Shown here piece by piece: positions 45,091-55,859 of a stretch of 64,000 nucleotides of DNA. The DNA is from Actinopolymorpha cephalotaxi (GTDB lineage: Bacteria; Actinomycetota; Actinomycetes; Propionibacteriales; Actinopolymorphaceae), in NCBI RefSeq assembly GCF_013408535.1, contig NZ_JACBZA010000001.1, forward strand, positions 992,001-1,056,000. Direction: 5' to 3'. Position 1 is the stretch's first letter. The number at the start of each line of letters is the position of its first letter. The notes beneath the pieces were generated by a model, which did not search any database, was not told the DNA's origin, and saw only the letters and a list, made by a program, of their open reading frames with translations. A program made the position numbers and the translations under genes.

Positions 45091-46533
45091 GTGAAGAGCG
45101 CCGTCGAGACCTTGAGCCCCACCAGGGTTCGGCTGACCGTCGAGGTGCCCTTCGAGGAGCTCAGGACAAGCCTCGACACCGCCTACCGTGAGATCGCGAA
45201 GCAGGTGACGATCCCCGGCTTCCGCAAGGGCAGGATTCCTCCCCAGATCATCGACCAGCGGGTCGGCCGGGAGTTCGTGCTCGAACAGGCCGTCAACGAG
45301 GCCCTCCCGCAGCTCTACGTGAGCGCCCTGCAGGAGAACGACGTCGAGCCGCTCGGCCAGCCCGAGGTGGACGTCACCAACTTCGCCGACGGCGCCGACC
45401 TGACCTTCACCGCCGAGGTCGACGTGCGACCCGACGTGACCCTGCCCGAGTACAAGGGCATCGAGGTCAGCGTCGCCGACTCCGAGGTGACCGACGAGGA
45501 GGTCGAGGAGCAGCTGACCTCCCTGCGGGAGCGGTTCGGTTCGCTCAGCACCGTCGAGCGGGCCGCAGAGGAGGGCGACTTCCTCACCATCGACCTGGCC
45601 GCCAGCAAGGACGGGCAGCCGATCGAGGACGCCCAGGCGACCGGGCTCAGCTACAAGATCGGCAGCGCCTCGATGCTGGAGGGCCTCGACGAGGCGGTCA
45701 CCGGCAAGTCGGCCGGTGAGTCGGAGACGTGGGTCAGCCAGCTCGCCTCCGGTGAGTACGCCGGTCAGGACGTCGACGTCACCGTGGTGGTCGACGCCGT
45801 GAAGGAGCAGAAGCTCCCCGACCTGGACGACGAGTTCGCCCAGATGGCCAGTGAGTTCGACACCCTGGACGAGCTGCGCGCCGACGTGCGCGAGCGGCTG
45901 GTCCGGCAGAAGCGGCTCCAGCAGGCCCAGGAGGCCCGCGACAACGTGCTGGAGAAGCTGCTCGAGCAGGTCGAGGTGCCCGTTCCCGAGGGTGCCGTCA
46001 CCGACGAGATCCAGGCGCGGCGCGAGGCGATCGGTCACCAGCTGCAGCACATGGGCGCGACCGAGGCGCAGTACCTCCAGAGCGAGGGCCAGACCGAGGA
46101 GGAGTTCGTCGCCGACCTCGACAAGCGTTCCCGGGAGGCGCTCAGGTCGCAGTTCGTGCTCGACAAGGTGGCCGACACCGAGGAGCTCAACGTCAGTGAG
46201 CCCGAGCTCACCCAGGCGCTGCTCCAGCGGGCGCAGCAGGCCGGCGTGAGCCCGGACGAGTACATCCAGCAGGTCGTCCAGAACAACTACGTCCCCACGC
46301 TGGTCCGTGAGGTACGCCGCGGCAAGGCGCTCGGCTTCATCGTCGAGCAGGCCGTGGTGACCGACGCGTCCGGCAACCCGGTCGAGCTGAGCCGCCTGCA
46401 GGCGGACGGCACGTACGCCGAGGAGGGGTCCGAGGAGGCCGAGGGCGCGGAGTCCGCTCCGGCCGCCGAGGAGTCCGCCGAGGCCGCGCAGACCGAGGGC
46501 GAGCAGGGCGAGGGCGAGAAGTCGGAGTCCTGA
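45091..46533 (+). CDS. tig: Trigger factor
   Basis: A 480-residue ribosome-bound chaperone and prolyl isomerase. The N-terminal domain has the ribosome-docking signature PGFRKGRIP, residues about 150-240 are the FKBP-type PPIase domain (EEGDFLTIDLAASKDG, SYKIGSASMLEGLDEAV), and the rest is the helical C-terminal domain. The last 40 residues are an acidic Ala/Glu tail common in actinobacteria. GTG 45091 follows GAGGAG by 10 bp; the longer frame runs through the tRNA-Pro gene and is not coding. A strong terminator follows. Confidence 0.97.
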   Translation: MKSAVETLSPTRVRLTVEVPFEELRTSLDTAYREIAKQVTIPGFRKGRIPPQIIDQRVGREFVLEQAVNEALPQLYVSALQENDVEPLGQPEVDVTNFADGADLTFTAEVDVRPDVTLPEYKGIEVSVADSEVTDEEVEEQLTSLRERFGSLSTVERAAEEGDFLTIDLAASKDGQPIEDAQATGLSYKIGSASMLEGLDEAVTGKSAGESETWVSQLASGEYAGQDVDVTVVVDAVKEQKLPDLDDEFAQMASEFDTLDELRADVRERLVRQKRLQQAQEARDNVLEKLLEQVEVPVPEGAVTDEIQARREAIGHQLQHMGATEAQYLQSEGQTEEEFVADLDKRSREALRSQFVLDKVADTEELNVSEPELTQALLQRAQQAGVSPDEYIQQVVQNNYVPTLVREVRRGKALGFIVEQAVVTDASGNPVELSRLQADGTYAEEGSEEAEGAESAPAAEESAEAAQTEGEQGEGEKSES

Positions 46534-46551
46534 GGTCCCCGAGTACGTCAC

Positions 46552-46598
46552 ACTGTCGCCCCGGACGCCGGCCCACAGGCCGGCACCGGGGCGACAGT
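46552..46598 (+). terminator. Terminator after tig
   Basis: ACTGTCGCCCCGG (46552-46564) pairs with CCGGGGCGACAGT (46586-46598). An inner GCCGGCC/GGCCGGC pairing extends the stem. It starts 18 bp after the tig stop. Confidence 0.85.
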
Positions 46599-46635
46599 CG
46601 TTTCCGGGCGGTACGGGTTCTGAACGGCGGCCACG

Positions 46636-46827
46636 TCATCCGACGCTGCGGGGGCGGGTGGCGACCGGCTCCAGCCGGTCGGCCAGCCCGCGGAGGAGCC
46701 GGACGACCCAGGGCCGCAAGGTGGGCTTGCCCGCGGTGCGCACGGCTGTGGCGTGGTGTCCTGCCGCTATGGCGCGGAGTTCGGCCTGGCGCTGCTGCGC
46801 CAGTTCGTACACAGGGAACGTGCTCAT
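46636..46827 (-). CDS. Small conserved-looking hypothetical protein
   Basis: A 63-residue protein starting MSTFPVYELAQQRQAELRAIA, an N-terminus of a kind seen in many short actinobacterial proteins, followed by a basic Arg/Leu-rich part (WVVRLLRGLADRLEPV). It may be an amphipathic membrane-associated peptide. No ribosome site is clear. It follows the MFS gene on the same strand and may be the last gene of that operon. Function unknown. Confidence 0.5.
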   Translation of the reverse strand: MSTFPVYELAQQRQAELRAIAAGHHATAVRTAGKPTLRPWVVRLLRGLADRLEPVATRPRSVG

Positions 46828-46880
46828 GGTGCGTCACTCACTCAGTTTCGGGTTGTGTCGAGTTGTTGTCGGGTTGCGGG

Positions 46881-48239
46881 TCAGGTGATCCGTCCCGAGT
46901 CCGTACCGACCCCGGCGGTGGGACCCGGGCCGCCGGCGGTCGGGAACCGGTCGGCCTCGGCCTCGGCCTCCTCGAGCGCGGCCGCCGCTCGCTGCCGGTC
47001 CATCTCGTGCCACTCCGGCCGAAGCCCCGGCAGGGTCGTGACGAGGAAGTAGATCCCGCCGAACACCAGCATCACCGGGGACAGCCCGACCAGCCCGATC
47101 AGCGCGCCGCCGAGCAGCCCGCCGAACGGGATGCCGGCCCAGCACACCGCGTCACCCAGCGCGTTGACCCGGCCGAGCAGCCGGCGCGGGATTCGTTCGA
47201 GGACCACGGCGCCGATGATCGGGTTGATGAACCCGGAGCCGAACCCGGCCACCGCGTGCACGCCGAGCACCAGCCAGACCGGCGCGCCGAGGGCGAGTGC
47301 GACGAACCGCGGGGCACCCGCGATGAAGTAGCCCAGCAGGTACGTCGTCCGCCGGGGCAGCCGATGTGCGAACGTCGCGGCCAGCAGGCTGCCGCCCACC
47401 GCGAACGCGCTCATCACCGCGGCGACAAGACCGATCGCGGCCGGACCACGGCCGGAGTCGCGCGCCCACACCGGCAGGAGAACCGCGAACATCGCCGCGT
47501 CCAGCAGGTTCGTCACCGCGACCATGCCGATGATCGACCGGAGCAGGCGTTCGCGGCGCAGGTAGTCGAACCCCTCGCGTAGCTGGTGGACGTAGCCGCC
47601 GACCGACTCCTCCTCGTGGTCCTCCTCGGTGACGTGCCGGCGTGGCGCGGTCGTGGCGATGATCGCCGCGGACACGGCGAACGACACAGAGTCGAGCACC
47701 AGCGCGCTCAGCGGGCCGAGCAGCCCGACGATCGCGCCGGCCACCGCGGGCCCGATGGTGGAGGCGAGGCGTTCGATCGTCCCGGTGAGGCCGGTGACGC
47801 GTTCGGTGGGCACCTGCGCGTCGGCCACCACGTCGGGGATCAGCACCTCCTTGGCGGAGTCGGCCGGGCCGCGCATGGCGCCCAGCAGCGCGACCAGCGC
47901 CAGCAGGACGCCGAAGTGCAGCAGCCCGAGCAGGTGCAGCAGGGGGATCGCCCCGACCAGCACGGCGCTGACCAGGTCGCCGGTGACGTTGACCCGGCGC
48001 GGACCGAGCCGGTCCACCAGTGGGCCGGTCAGCGCCTTGACGACGACGTACGGAGCCATCTCGCAGAAAGCCACCATGCCCGTCTTGGTGGCGCTGCCGG
48101 TGGACACCAGCACGAACCATGGCAGCGCGATGGCCGAGATCCTGGTGCCGGTGAGCGAGATCGCCTGGGAGGTGAGCAGGCCGACGAGACCGCGCCGGGA
48201 GCGTGGCCGGGCCGTGGCCTCGGTGCCGGCGGTGCTCAT
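46881..48239 (-). CDS. MFS transporter (12-helix, MFS_3-like exporter)
   Basis: A 452-residue protein resembling the enterobactin/macrolide exporter-like branch: LLTSQAISLTGTRISAIALPWFVL in the first helix, VVVKALTGPLVDRLGPRRVNV (loop 2 motif), and GLTGTIERLASTIGPAVAGAI. The C-terminal 45 residues are polar. It should export a small hydrophobic molecule. ATG 48239 overlaps the stop of the ArsR-like regulator (ATGA), so the pair is coupled and likely induced by the substrate. Confidence 0.9.
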   Translation of the reverse strand: MSTAGTEATARPRSRRGLVGLLTSQAISLTGTRISAIALPWFVLVSTGSATKTGMVAFCEMAPYVVVKALTGPLVDRLGPRRVNVTGDLVSAVLVGAIPLLHLLGLLHFGVLLALVALLGAMRGPADSAKEVLIPDVVADAQVPTERVTGLTGTIERLASTIGPAVAGAIVGLLGPLSALVLDSVSFAVSAAIIATTAPRRHVTEEDHEEESVGGYVHQLREGFDYLRRERLLRSIIGMVAVTNLLDAAMFAVLLPVWARDSGRGPAAIGLVAAVMSAFAVGGSLLAATFAHRLPRRTTYLLGYFIAGAPRFVALALGAPVWLVLGVHAVAGFGSGFINPIIGAVVLERIPRRLLGRVNALGDAVCWAGIPFGGLLGGALIGLVGLSPVMLVFGGIYFLVTTLPGLRPEWHEMDRQRAAAALEEAEAEADRFPTAGGPGPTAGVGTDSGRIT

Positions 48240-48862
48240 GCTTCCTCCGCCGGGTCCGGGTCGGGACCGGCGCCACCCAGCGCGCCGGGCAGCGGGAAGA
48301 GGCCGAACTGGAACGTCGTCGGCGCGGTGCCCTCGGGCGCCGGCGCCTCCGGGTCGGCCCGCCGGTAGGGCCGCAGCACCTCGAGGATCTGGGCGCTCAG
48401 CCGGTCCGCCTCGGCGGGGGTGAGCTGGAGGACGAAGTCGCTCATGGTGCTGACGTCCTGCCACTCCTGCGGCAGCGTCGCCCGCTCGTCCACGGCGCGT
48501 AGCAGGGTGTCGGCGTAGATCCGGGCGACGCTTCGCAGGTACGCGTCGCCGGCGTCCGGGTCGTCGGTCGCGGCCCGCATGTCGTACCACGTGGACCGGT
48601 GGGCAGCCCGCCACCAGCGGTCCCGGCCGGTGCCGAGGTCGGTGGCCTCGACCACGAAGCCGTGCGCGGCGAGCTGGCGCAGGTGGTAGCTGGTGGCGCC
48701 GGAGTTCAGCCCGAGGCGGGCGGCGAGCCGGGTGGCGGTGGCCGGGCCCTCGGTGCGGAGGAGGCCGAGCATCTGCACCCGGACCGGGTGGGCCAGCCCG
48801 CGCAGGGACGTGGCGTCGAGGGCGCGGTCGCGCGCCGGGTCGAAGTCGGGAGGTTCGGACAT
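48236..48862 (-). CDS. ArsR-type winged-helix repressor (HTH_20)
   Basis: About 208 residues. LRGLAHPVRVQMLGLLRTEG and ATRLAARLGLNSGATSYHLRQLAAHGFVVE are the ArsR/HTH_20 DNA-binding domain, followed by a helical effector part (DFVLQLTPAEADRLSAQILEVL). No ArsR metal cysteines are present, so it probably senses an organic ligand. ATG 48862 is chosen; a TTG at 48883 would lie in the operator. It is coupled to the MFS gene and should control it. Confidence 0.88.
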   Translation of the reverse strand: MSEPPDFDPARDRALDATSLRGLAHPVRVQMLGLLRTEGPATATRLAARLGLNSGATSYHLRQLAAHGFVVEATDLGTGRDRWWRAAHRSTWYDMRAATDDPDAGDAYLRSVARIYADTLLRAVDERATLPQEWQDVSTMSDFVLQLTPAEADRLSAQILEVLRPYRRADPEAPAPEGTAPTTFQFGLFPLPGALGGAGPDPDPAEEA

Positions 48863-48877
48863 GACCGACACAGTAGA

Positions 48878-48911
48878 CCGCAAAGAAAGGTTTGCAAAGA
48901 CCTATTTGCGG
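48878..48911. promoter_or_regulatory. Likely operator of the ArsR-type repressor
   Basis: The outer arms CCGCAAA (48878-48884) and TTTGCGG (48905-48911) enclose the inner dyad AGGTTTGCAAAGACCT centred on TTTGCAAA. The nested palindromes lie directly before the repressor start, a position fit for autorepression. Confidence 0.7.
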
Positions 48912-48951
48912 TTACCGTCCGCATGGGGGTATTCCCTCGCTCGTCAATCTG

Positions 48952-48965
48952 CGCCGTGAGCGAAC
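48952..48965. promoter_or_regulatory. ClgR-type box upstream of clpP1
   Basis: CGC-CGTGA-GCGAAC matches the actinobacterial ClgR pattern CGC-N5-GCG, with a full GCGAAC right half. It lies 123 bp before the clpP1 GTG. ClgR activates clp genes in Streptomyces and Corynebacterium; no clgR gene is in the window. Confidence 0.5.
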
Positions 48966-49087
48966 ACCGGCGGCTGCCTCGGGGTAACGGGGGCGGGGTT
49001 GGCTAGGGTCGGTGGCAGGTTCCAAGGCGTACGGACCGAACAGCGCCCGTACGCCACCCACGAGTCACGAGGACGTAGGCGGAGGAC

Positions 49088-49702
49088 GTGAACGAATACG
49101 CGCAGGAGGCGCAGGGCCCGAACGGCCAGGGCGGCCTCGATGACCACATCTACCAGCGGCTACTCAAGGAACGGATCATCTTCCTCGGATCCGAGGTCCG
49201 TGACCAGAACGCCAACGCGATCTGCGCGCAGATGCTCGTGCTCAACGCCGAGGACCCCAACAAGGACATCTGGCTGTACATCAACAGCCCGGGCGGCTCG
49301 GTCGACTCCGGTCTGGCGATCTACGACACGATGCAGTTCATCTCCAACGACGTGGCGACCGTCGCGATGGGCCTCGCCGCGTCCATGGGACAGTTCCTGC
49401 TCGCCGCCGGCACCAAGGGCAAGCGTTACGCGCTGCCGCACTCGCGCATCATGATGCACCAGCTGTCCGGCGGTCTCGGCGGAACGGCGTCCGACATCAA
49501 GATCCAGGCCCAGCAGAGCCTGCACCTGAAGCAGAGCCTCAACGAGCTGCAGGCCCTGCACACCGGCCAGACGTTCGAGCAGATCGAGCTCGACTCCGAC
49601 CGCGACCGGTGGTTCACCGCGGAGCAGGCCCGTGAGTACGGCTTCATCGACCACGTGGTGAAGTACGCCGGCGAGGTCACCTCCGTCGGACCCGTTTCCT
49701 GA
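49088..49702 (+). CDS. clpP1: ATP-dependent Clp protease proteolytic subunit 1
   Basis: A 204-residue serine protease subunit. Catalytic Ser is in [15 protein letters not shown] and His in [11 protein letters not shown], with the Asp in the [11 protein letters not shown] region. [22 protein letters not shown] is the oxyanion-loop segment. The GTG follows GGAGG by 2-3 bp. It forms a mixed tetradecamer with ClpP2 and works with ClpX or ClpC. It is followed by clpP2 after 28 bp. Confidence 0.97.
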   Translation: MNEYAQEAQGPNGQGGLDDHIYQRLLKERIIFLGSEVRDQNANAICAQMLVLNAEDPNKDIWLYINSPGGSVDSGLAIYDTMQFISNDVATVAMGLAASMGQFLLAAGTKGKRYALPHSRIMMHQLSGGLGGTASDIKIQAQQSLHLKQSLNELQALHTGQTFEQIELDSDRDRWFTAEQAREYGFIDHVVKYAGEVTSVGPVS

Positions 49703-49730
49703 CCCGGCAGCTACCTGGAGGAAGAAGCAC

Positions 49731-50420
49731 ATGCCCACGACCCCACCGCCCCTCCCCACGCCGGGCCTGACGACCCCCGGGCTCGCCACCCCGGCCGAGC
49801 GGCTGCCGCGCGCGGACTACTTCATCCCGCGCTGGGAGGAGCGCACTCCCTACGGCTACCGCCAGATCGACCCCTACGCCAAGCTGTTCGAGGACCGCAT
49901 CATCTTCCTCGGCACGCCGATCAGCGACGACATCGCCAACGCGGTGATGGCCCAGCTGCTGTGCCTTGAGTCGATGGACCCCGAGCGCGAGGTGCAGATC
50001 TACATCAACAGTCCCGGCGGCTCCATCACGGCGCTGACCGCGATCTACGACACCATGCGCTACATCACCCCCGACGTGCACACGGTCTGCCTCGGCCAGG
50101 CCGCGTCCGCGGCGGCGGTGCTGCTGGCGGCCGGCGCCCAGGGCAAGCGGTCCGCGCTCCCGCACAGCCGGATCGTCATCCACCAGCCCTACACCGAGGG
50201 CGGCTACGGACAGGCCAGCGACATCGAGATCCAGGCCAACGAGATTCTGCGCATGCGCGGGATGCTCGAGCAGATGATCTCGGAGAACACCGGCCGGCCG
50301 CTGGAGGAGGTGGCCCGCGACATCGAGCGGGACAAGTACCTCAGCGCCGAGCAGGCGGTCGAGTACGGCCTGATCGACGAGGTGCTGCTCAGCCGCAAGA
50401 AGAGCCTGGTCGAGGTCTAG
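49731..50420 (+). CDS. clpP2: ATP-dependent Clp protease proteolytic subunit 2
   Basis: A 229-residue paralogue with Ser in LGQAASAAAVLLAAG, His in SRIVIHQPYTEG and Asp in ARDIERDKYLSAEQA. The N-terminal extension of about 30 residues (Pro/Thr-rich) is a likely propeptide. CTGGAGGAAG precedes the ATG. In actinobacteria the P1 and P2 rings depend on each other for activity. Confidence 0.97.
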   Translation: MPTTPPPLPTPGLTTPGLATPAERLPRADYFIPRWEERTPYGYRQIDPYAKLFEDRIIFLGTPISDDIANAVMAQLLCLESMDPEREVQIYINSPGGSITALTAIYDTMRYITPDVHTVCLGQAASAAAVLLAAGAQGKRSALPHSRIVIHQPYTEGGYGQASDIEIQANEILRMRGMLEQMISENTGRPLEEVARDIERDKYLSAEQAVEYGLIDEVLLSRKKSLVEV

Positions 50421-50801
50421 GCCCAGGCGCAGGCCTCGTGGCCGAACGCAACACGCCCGTGCCGACCCGCGGATCCGTTCCGGCGACATGCCGGTGCGCG
50501 ACTGCCGCGGGTCGGCCGGCTCCGAGCGGGTATGCCCCTGCTGACCAGCGCCGTCGGCCACGCTGCGGTGATGGCCCGGGACAGTCGGGAGTTCCCGATT
50601 TCGCCAGGGGCGTACACATCGCGAGGTTGAACACGACCGTTCGCGGCGAGAACGGGGTACCGTCGTTCTCTGTACTCTCAGGTGCGCGGCTGACGGGCCC
50701 ACAAGGCCGGGGCGGCGACCAGGCAGGCGACCCGCCCGGGTCCGAGGCAGGTTCGACACACGCCCGAGTATCGGGTGGAGCAACCTAAGGAGACGTCCGG
50801 A
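50421..50801 (+). promoter_or_regulatory. Non-coding region before clpX
   Basis: 380 bp without a supported gene. The distance suggests that clpX has its own promoter. AAGGAG lies at about 50788. GTTCGCGGCGAGAAC at 50639 resembles a ClgR site but has the wrong spacing. Confidence 0.5.
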
Positions 50802-52103
50802 GTGGCACGCATCGGTGACGGCGGCGACCTGCTGAAGTGCTCGTTCTGCGGGAAGAGTCAGAAGCAGGTCAAGAAACTCATTGCAGGTCCGGGCGTCTAC
50901 ATCTGCGACGAGTGCATCGACCTCTGCAACGAGATCATCGAGGAGGAGCTCAGCGAGTCCTCCGAGGTAGGGCTGCAGGAACTGCCCAAGCCGCGGGAGA
51001 TCTTCGAGTTCCTCGACCAGTACGTCGTCGGCCAGGACGCCGCCAAGAAGGCGCTGTCGGTGGCGGTGTACAACCACTACAAACGCGTCCAGTCCGGGCT
51101 CTCCGGCGGCGGCCGCCACGCCAAGGACGAGCCGGTCGAGTTGGCGAAGTCCAACATTCTGCTGATCGGCCCCACCGGCTGCGGCAAGACCTACCTCGCC
51201 CAGACGCTGGCCAAGATGCTCAACGTGCCGTTCGCGATCGCCGACGCCACCGCGCTCACCGAGGCGGGCTACGTCGGTGAGGACGTCGAGAACATCCTGC
51301 TCAAACTCATCCAGGCCGCCGACTACGACGTCAAGAAGGCCGAAACGGGCATCATCTACATCGACGAGGTCGACAAGATCGCCCGCAAGAGCGAGAACCC
51401 CTCGATCACCCGTGACGTCTCCGGCGAGGGCGTGCAGCAGGCGCTGCTGAAGATCCTGGAGGGCACCACCGCGAGCGTGCCGCCGCAGGGTGGCCGCAAG
51501 CACCCCCACCAGGAGTTCATCCAGATCGACACCACCAACGTGCTGTTCATCGTCGGAGGCGCGTTCGCCGGCCTGGAGCGCATCATCGAGCAGCGCGTCG
51601 GCAAGAAGGGCGTCGGCTTCGGCGCCAACGTGCGCACCCGGGAGGACCGGGAGAAGGAGCACACGTTCGCCGACGTGATGCCCGAGGACCTGCTGAAGTT
51701 CGGGCTGATCCCCGAGTTCGTCGGCCGGCTCCCGGTGATCGCGACCGTCCAGCCGCTGGACCGCCCGGCACTGATGCGCATCCTCAGCGAGCCCCGCAAC
51801 GCGCTCATCAAGCAGTACCAAAAGCTGTTCGAGATCGACGGGGTCGAGCTGGAGTTCAGCGAGGACGCCGTGGAGGCGATCGCCGAGCAGGCGCTGCTGC
51901 GCGGCACCGGCGCGCGGGCCACCCGGGCGATCATCGAGGAAGTCCTGCTCAACGTGATGTACGAAGTGCCCAGCAGAGACGACGTGGCCCGGGTGATCGT
52001 CACCCGCGAGGTCGTACTCGACAACGTCAACCCGACGCTGGTCCCGCGCGAGCAGCCAGGTCGCAAGTCCCGCAACGGGGAGCGCCGCGAGAAGTCGGCC
52101 TGA
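50802..52103 (+). CDS. clpX: ATP-dependent Clp protease ATP-binding subunit ClpX
   Basis: A 433-residue AAA+ unfoldase starting [19 protein letters not shown]. The C4 zinc domain has CSFC and CDEC pairs. Walker A is GPTGCGKT, pore loop 1 is [11 protein letters not shown], Walker B is IIYIDEVDK, and the ClpP-docking loop is GVGFGAN. It feeds unfolded substrates to ClpP1P2. GTG 50802 is set by AAGGAG 9 bp upstream; a GTG at 50775 would add nine residues foreign to the family. Confidence 0.97.
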   Translation: MARIGDGGDLLKCSFCGKSQKQVKKLIAGPGVYICDECIDLCNEIIEEELSESSEVGLQELPKPREIFEFLDQYVVGQDAAKKALSVAVYNHYKRVQSGLSGGGRHAKDEPVELAKSNILLIGPTGCGKTYLAQTLAKMLNVPFAIADATALTEAGYVGEDVENILLKLIQAADYDVKKAETGIIYIDEVDKIARKSENPSITRDVSGEGVQQALLKILEGTTASVPPQGGRKHPHQEFIQIDTTNVLFIVGGAFAGLERIIEQRVGKKGVGFGANVRTREDREKEHTFADVMPEDLLKFGLIPEFVGRLPVIATVQPLDRPALMRILSEPRNALIKQYQKLFEIDGVELEFSEDAVEAIAEQALLRGTGARATRAIIEEVLLNVMYEVPSRDDVARVIVTREVVLDNVNPTLVPREQPGRKSRNGERREKSA

Positions 52104-52194
52104 CGGCATGCGGCCCGTGGGGCTGTGCCGTCGACCGCGGTGATGGGCGGGCGACGGCAAACTCGTTGACCGCGGCGCGAACCAGGCTGCGATC

Positions 52195-53061
52195 ATGGGA
52201 CCCATGCCCAGCAGACCGTACGAGATCGTCGACGTCTTCACCGACCGCCCCTACGCCGGCAACCCGCTCGCCGTCGTCCTGGACGCCGACGGACTGAGCG
52301 GGGAGGCGATGCAGACGCTCGCCAAGGAGTTCAACCTCTCCGAGACCGCGTTCGTGCTCCCGCCGCGAGACGGCGGCGACTACCGCGTGCGCATCTTCAC
52401 CCCGGGCGCCGAGCTGCCGTTCGCGGGACACCCGAGCGTCGGGACGGCGGCGACGCTGGCCCGCCTCGGCCGGATCCGTGCAGGCGACGTCGTCCAGGAG
52501 TGCGGAGCCGGCAACCTGGCGGTGCACATCGACGGCGATCTGGCCACCATCACCGGCGGCAGGCCGGTGCTCGGCGCGACGGTCGACCCCGGACCGCTGC
52601 TCGCCGCCGCCGGCCTGGGCTTCGCCGACCTGCTCGGCCCGCCCGCCCAGAACGCCGCCGCCGGCCACGAGCACGTGCTCCTTCCCGTCACCGACGACGC
52701 CGTCGGCCGCGCGAGCCTGGACCTGGCGGCCGCCCGGGCCCAGGGCGTGAAGAAGGTCTATCTCTTCTCCTGGGACGACGAGCGGCGCCAGGCCCACGCC
52801 CGGCTGTTCGCGCCCGAACTCGGCGTCGCCGAGGACCCCGCCACCGGTTCGGCCGCACTGGCGCTCGGGGTGTGGCTGGTCGGCAACGGCCTGGTGCCCG
52901 GCGAGGGCGAGACGACCTACACCGTGGTCCAGGGCGCGGAGCTGGGCCGGCCGTCCCGGCTGGACTGCGTGGTGCGCGCGCAGGCGGGGCAGGCGTACGA
53001 GACCAGGGTCACCGGGCAGGTGGCGCCGGTGGCCGCGGGGGAGATCCGGCTACCCGGTTAG
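52195..53061 (+). CDS. PhzF-family epimerase/isomerase-like protein
   Basis: A 288-residue protein of two similar lobes. The N-terminal lobe has DVFTDRPYAGNPLAVVLD, the catalytic-type Glu in FNLSETAFVLPP, and PFAGHPSVGTAATL; the C-terminal lobe has EDPATGSAALALGVWL. The family includes phenazine isomerase PhzF, but most members are of unknown substrate. No phenazine genes are nearby. Its stop overlaps the stop of the convergent RbsD-type gene. Confidence 0.9.
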   Translation: MGPMPSRPYEIVDVFTDRPYAGNPLAVVLDADGLSGEAMQTLAKEFNLSETAFVLPPRDGGDYRVRIFTPGAELPFAGHPSVGTAATLARLGRIRAGDVVQECGAGNLAVHIDGDLATITGGRPVLGATVDPGPLLAAAGLGFADLLGPPAQNAAAGHEHVLLPVTDDAVGRASLDLAAARAQGVKKVYLFSWDDERRQAHARLFAPELGVAEDPATGSAALALGVWLVGNGLVPGEGETTYTVVQGAELGRPSRLDCVVRAQAGQAYETRVTGQVAPVAAGEIRLPG

Positions 53062-53486
53062 GGCTGGCCCGAGGCGACGCCGAGTGTCAACAGCAGGTTG
53101 GCGTACGTCCGCTGCTCGCCGGTGGCGATGACCAGGGCCACGTCGTCGGTCTTCGCCGCGTCGTAGAAGTCGAACCGGTCCAGGCGCTCCACCGGGGTGC
53201 CGGCCGGAAGCAGGTCGCCGAACTCCGCGAAGATCGCGGGCGTCGGCTGGTCCGGCGGCGGCTGCATCACCGCGGCCGCCTCGATCGGCGCGGCGTCCAC
53301 CAGCGCGGCCAGCACGTCGGTGACCGACAGCTTGCCGGGGGACAGGTTGAGGAAGACGTGCGTCGCGTTCGGGCCCGCCGCGGTGGCGAACGGGTAGTGC
53401 CCGTCGGCGATCAGCACCCGCGAGCCGTGCCCGGCCGACGCGAGCGCGGCCAGGATCTCGGGGTGGATCAGGGTGTAGCGCAGCAT
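53058..53486 (-). CDS. RbsD/FucU-family sugar mutarotase-like protein
   Basis: 142 residues. MLRYTLIHPEILAALASAGHG and VLIADGHYPFATAAGPNA are the RbsD/FucU signature, with the catalytic His in HPEIL-type and DGHYP segments and the Asp/Tyr near the C-terminus (RTYANLLLTLG). The family interconverts ring forms of ribose or fucose. ATG 53486 is preferred with AAGAGGTG upstream. There are no sugar-transport genes next to it, so the substrate is open. Confidence 0.88.
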   Translation of the reverse strand: MLRYTLIHPEILAALASAGHGSRVLIADGHYPFATAAGPNATHVFLNLSPGKLSVTDVLAALVDAAPIEAAAVMQPPPDQPTPAIFAEFGDLLPAGTPVERLDRFDFYDAAKTDDVALVIATGEQRTYANLLLTLGVASGQP

Positions 53487-53616
53487 GGACACACCTCTTC
53501 GTCGGCTTCGGCCTCGGACTATAACGGGTGGAAACCGCCCGCAGCCGGGCTACCGGCCCGGTGGTCGCGCCCTGTCCGCGGTCGGCCCGCGGCACCCTCC
53601 CGGGACCGGCCGCCGA

Positions 53617-55731
<2,115 letters not shown>

Positions 55732-55859
55732 CTGCTCATCCTCGCCGGTCCGCCGACGCGGCGGGCGCGGATCATCCAGACCGCCCCTCTCGGCGCCGTT
55801 CAGTGACCGTCCCTATGCGGCCCGATGCCGCCCGGTGATCTTCGGGGCGCCGGCGGCGT

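Noticed and set aside
44893-46551. A 552-codon Leu/Gly-rich minus-strand frame opposite tig
   Set aside because: It is the antisense shadow of the trigger factor codons; no family features or ribosome site.
50639-50653. GTTCGCGGCGAGAAC as a ClgR site for clpX
   Set aside because: The arms GTTC/GAAC are 7 bp apart, not the 9 bp of the GTTCGC-N5-GCGAAC consensus. The clpP1 site at 48952 is a better match.
49677-52241. An 854-codon minus-strand frame opposite clpP2 and clpX
   Set aside because: High GC leaves stop-free antisense frames. The plus-strand clp proteins are unmistakable and the antisense product has no domain.
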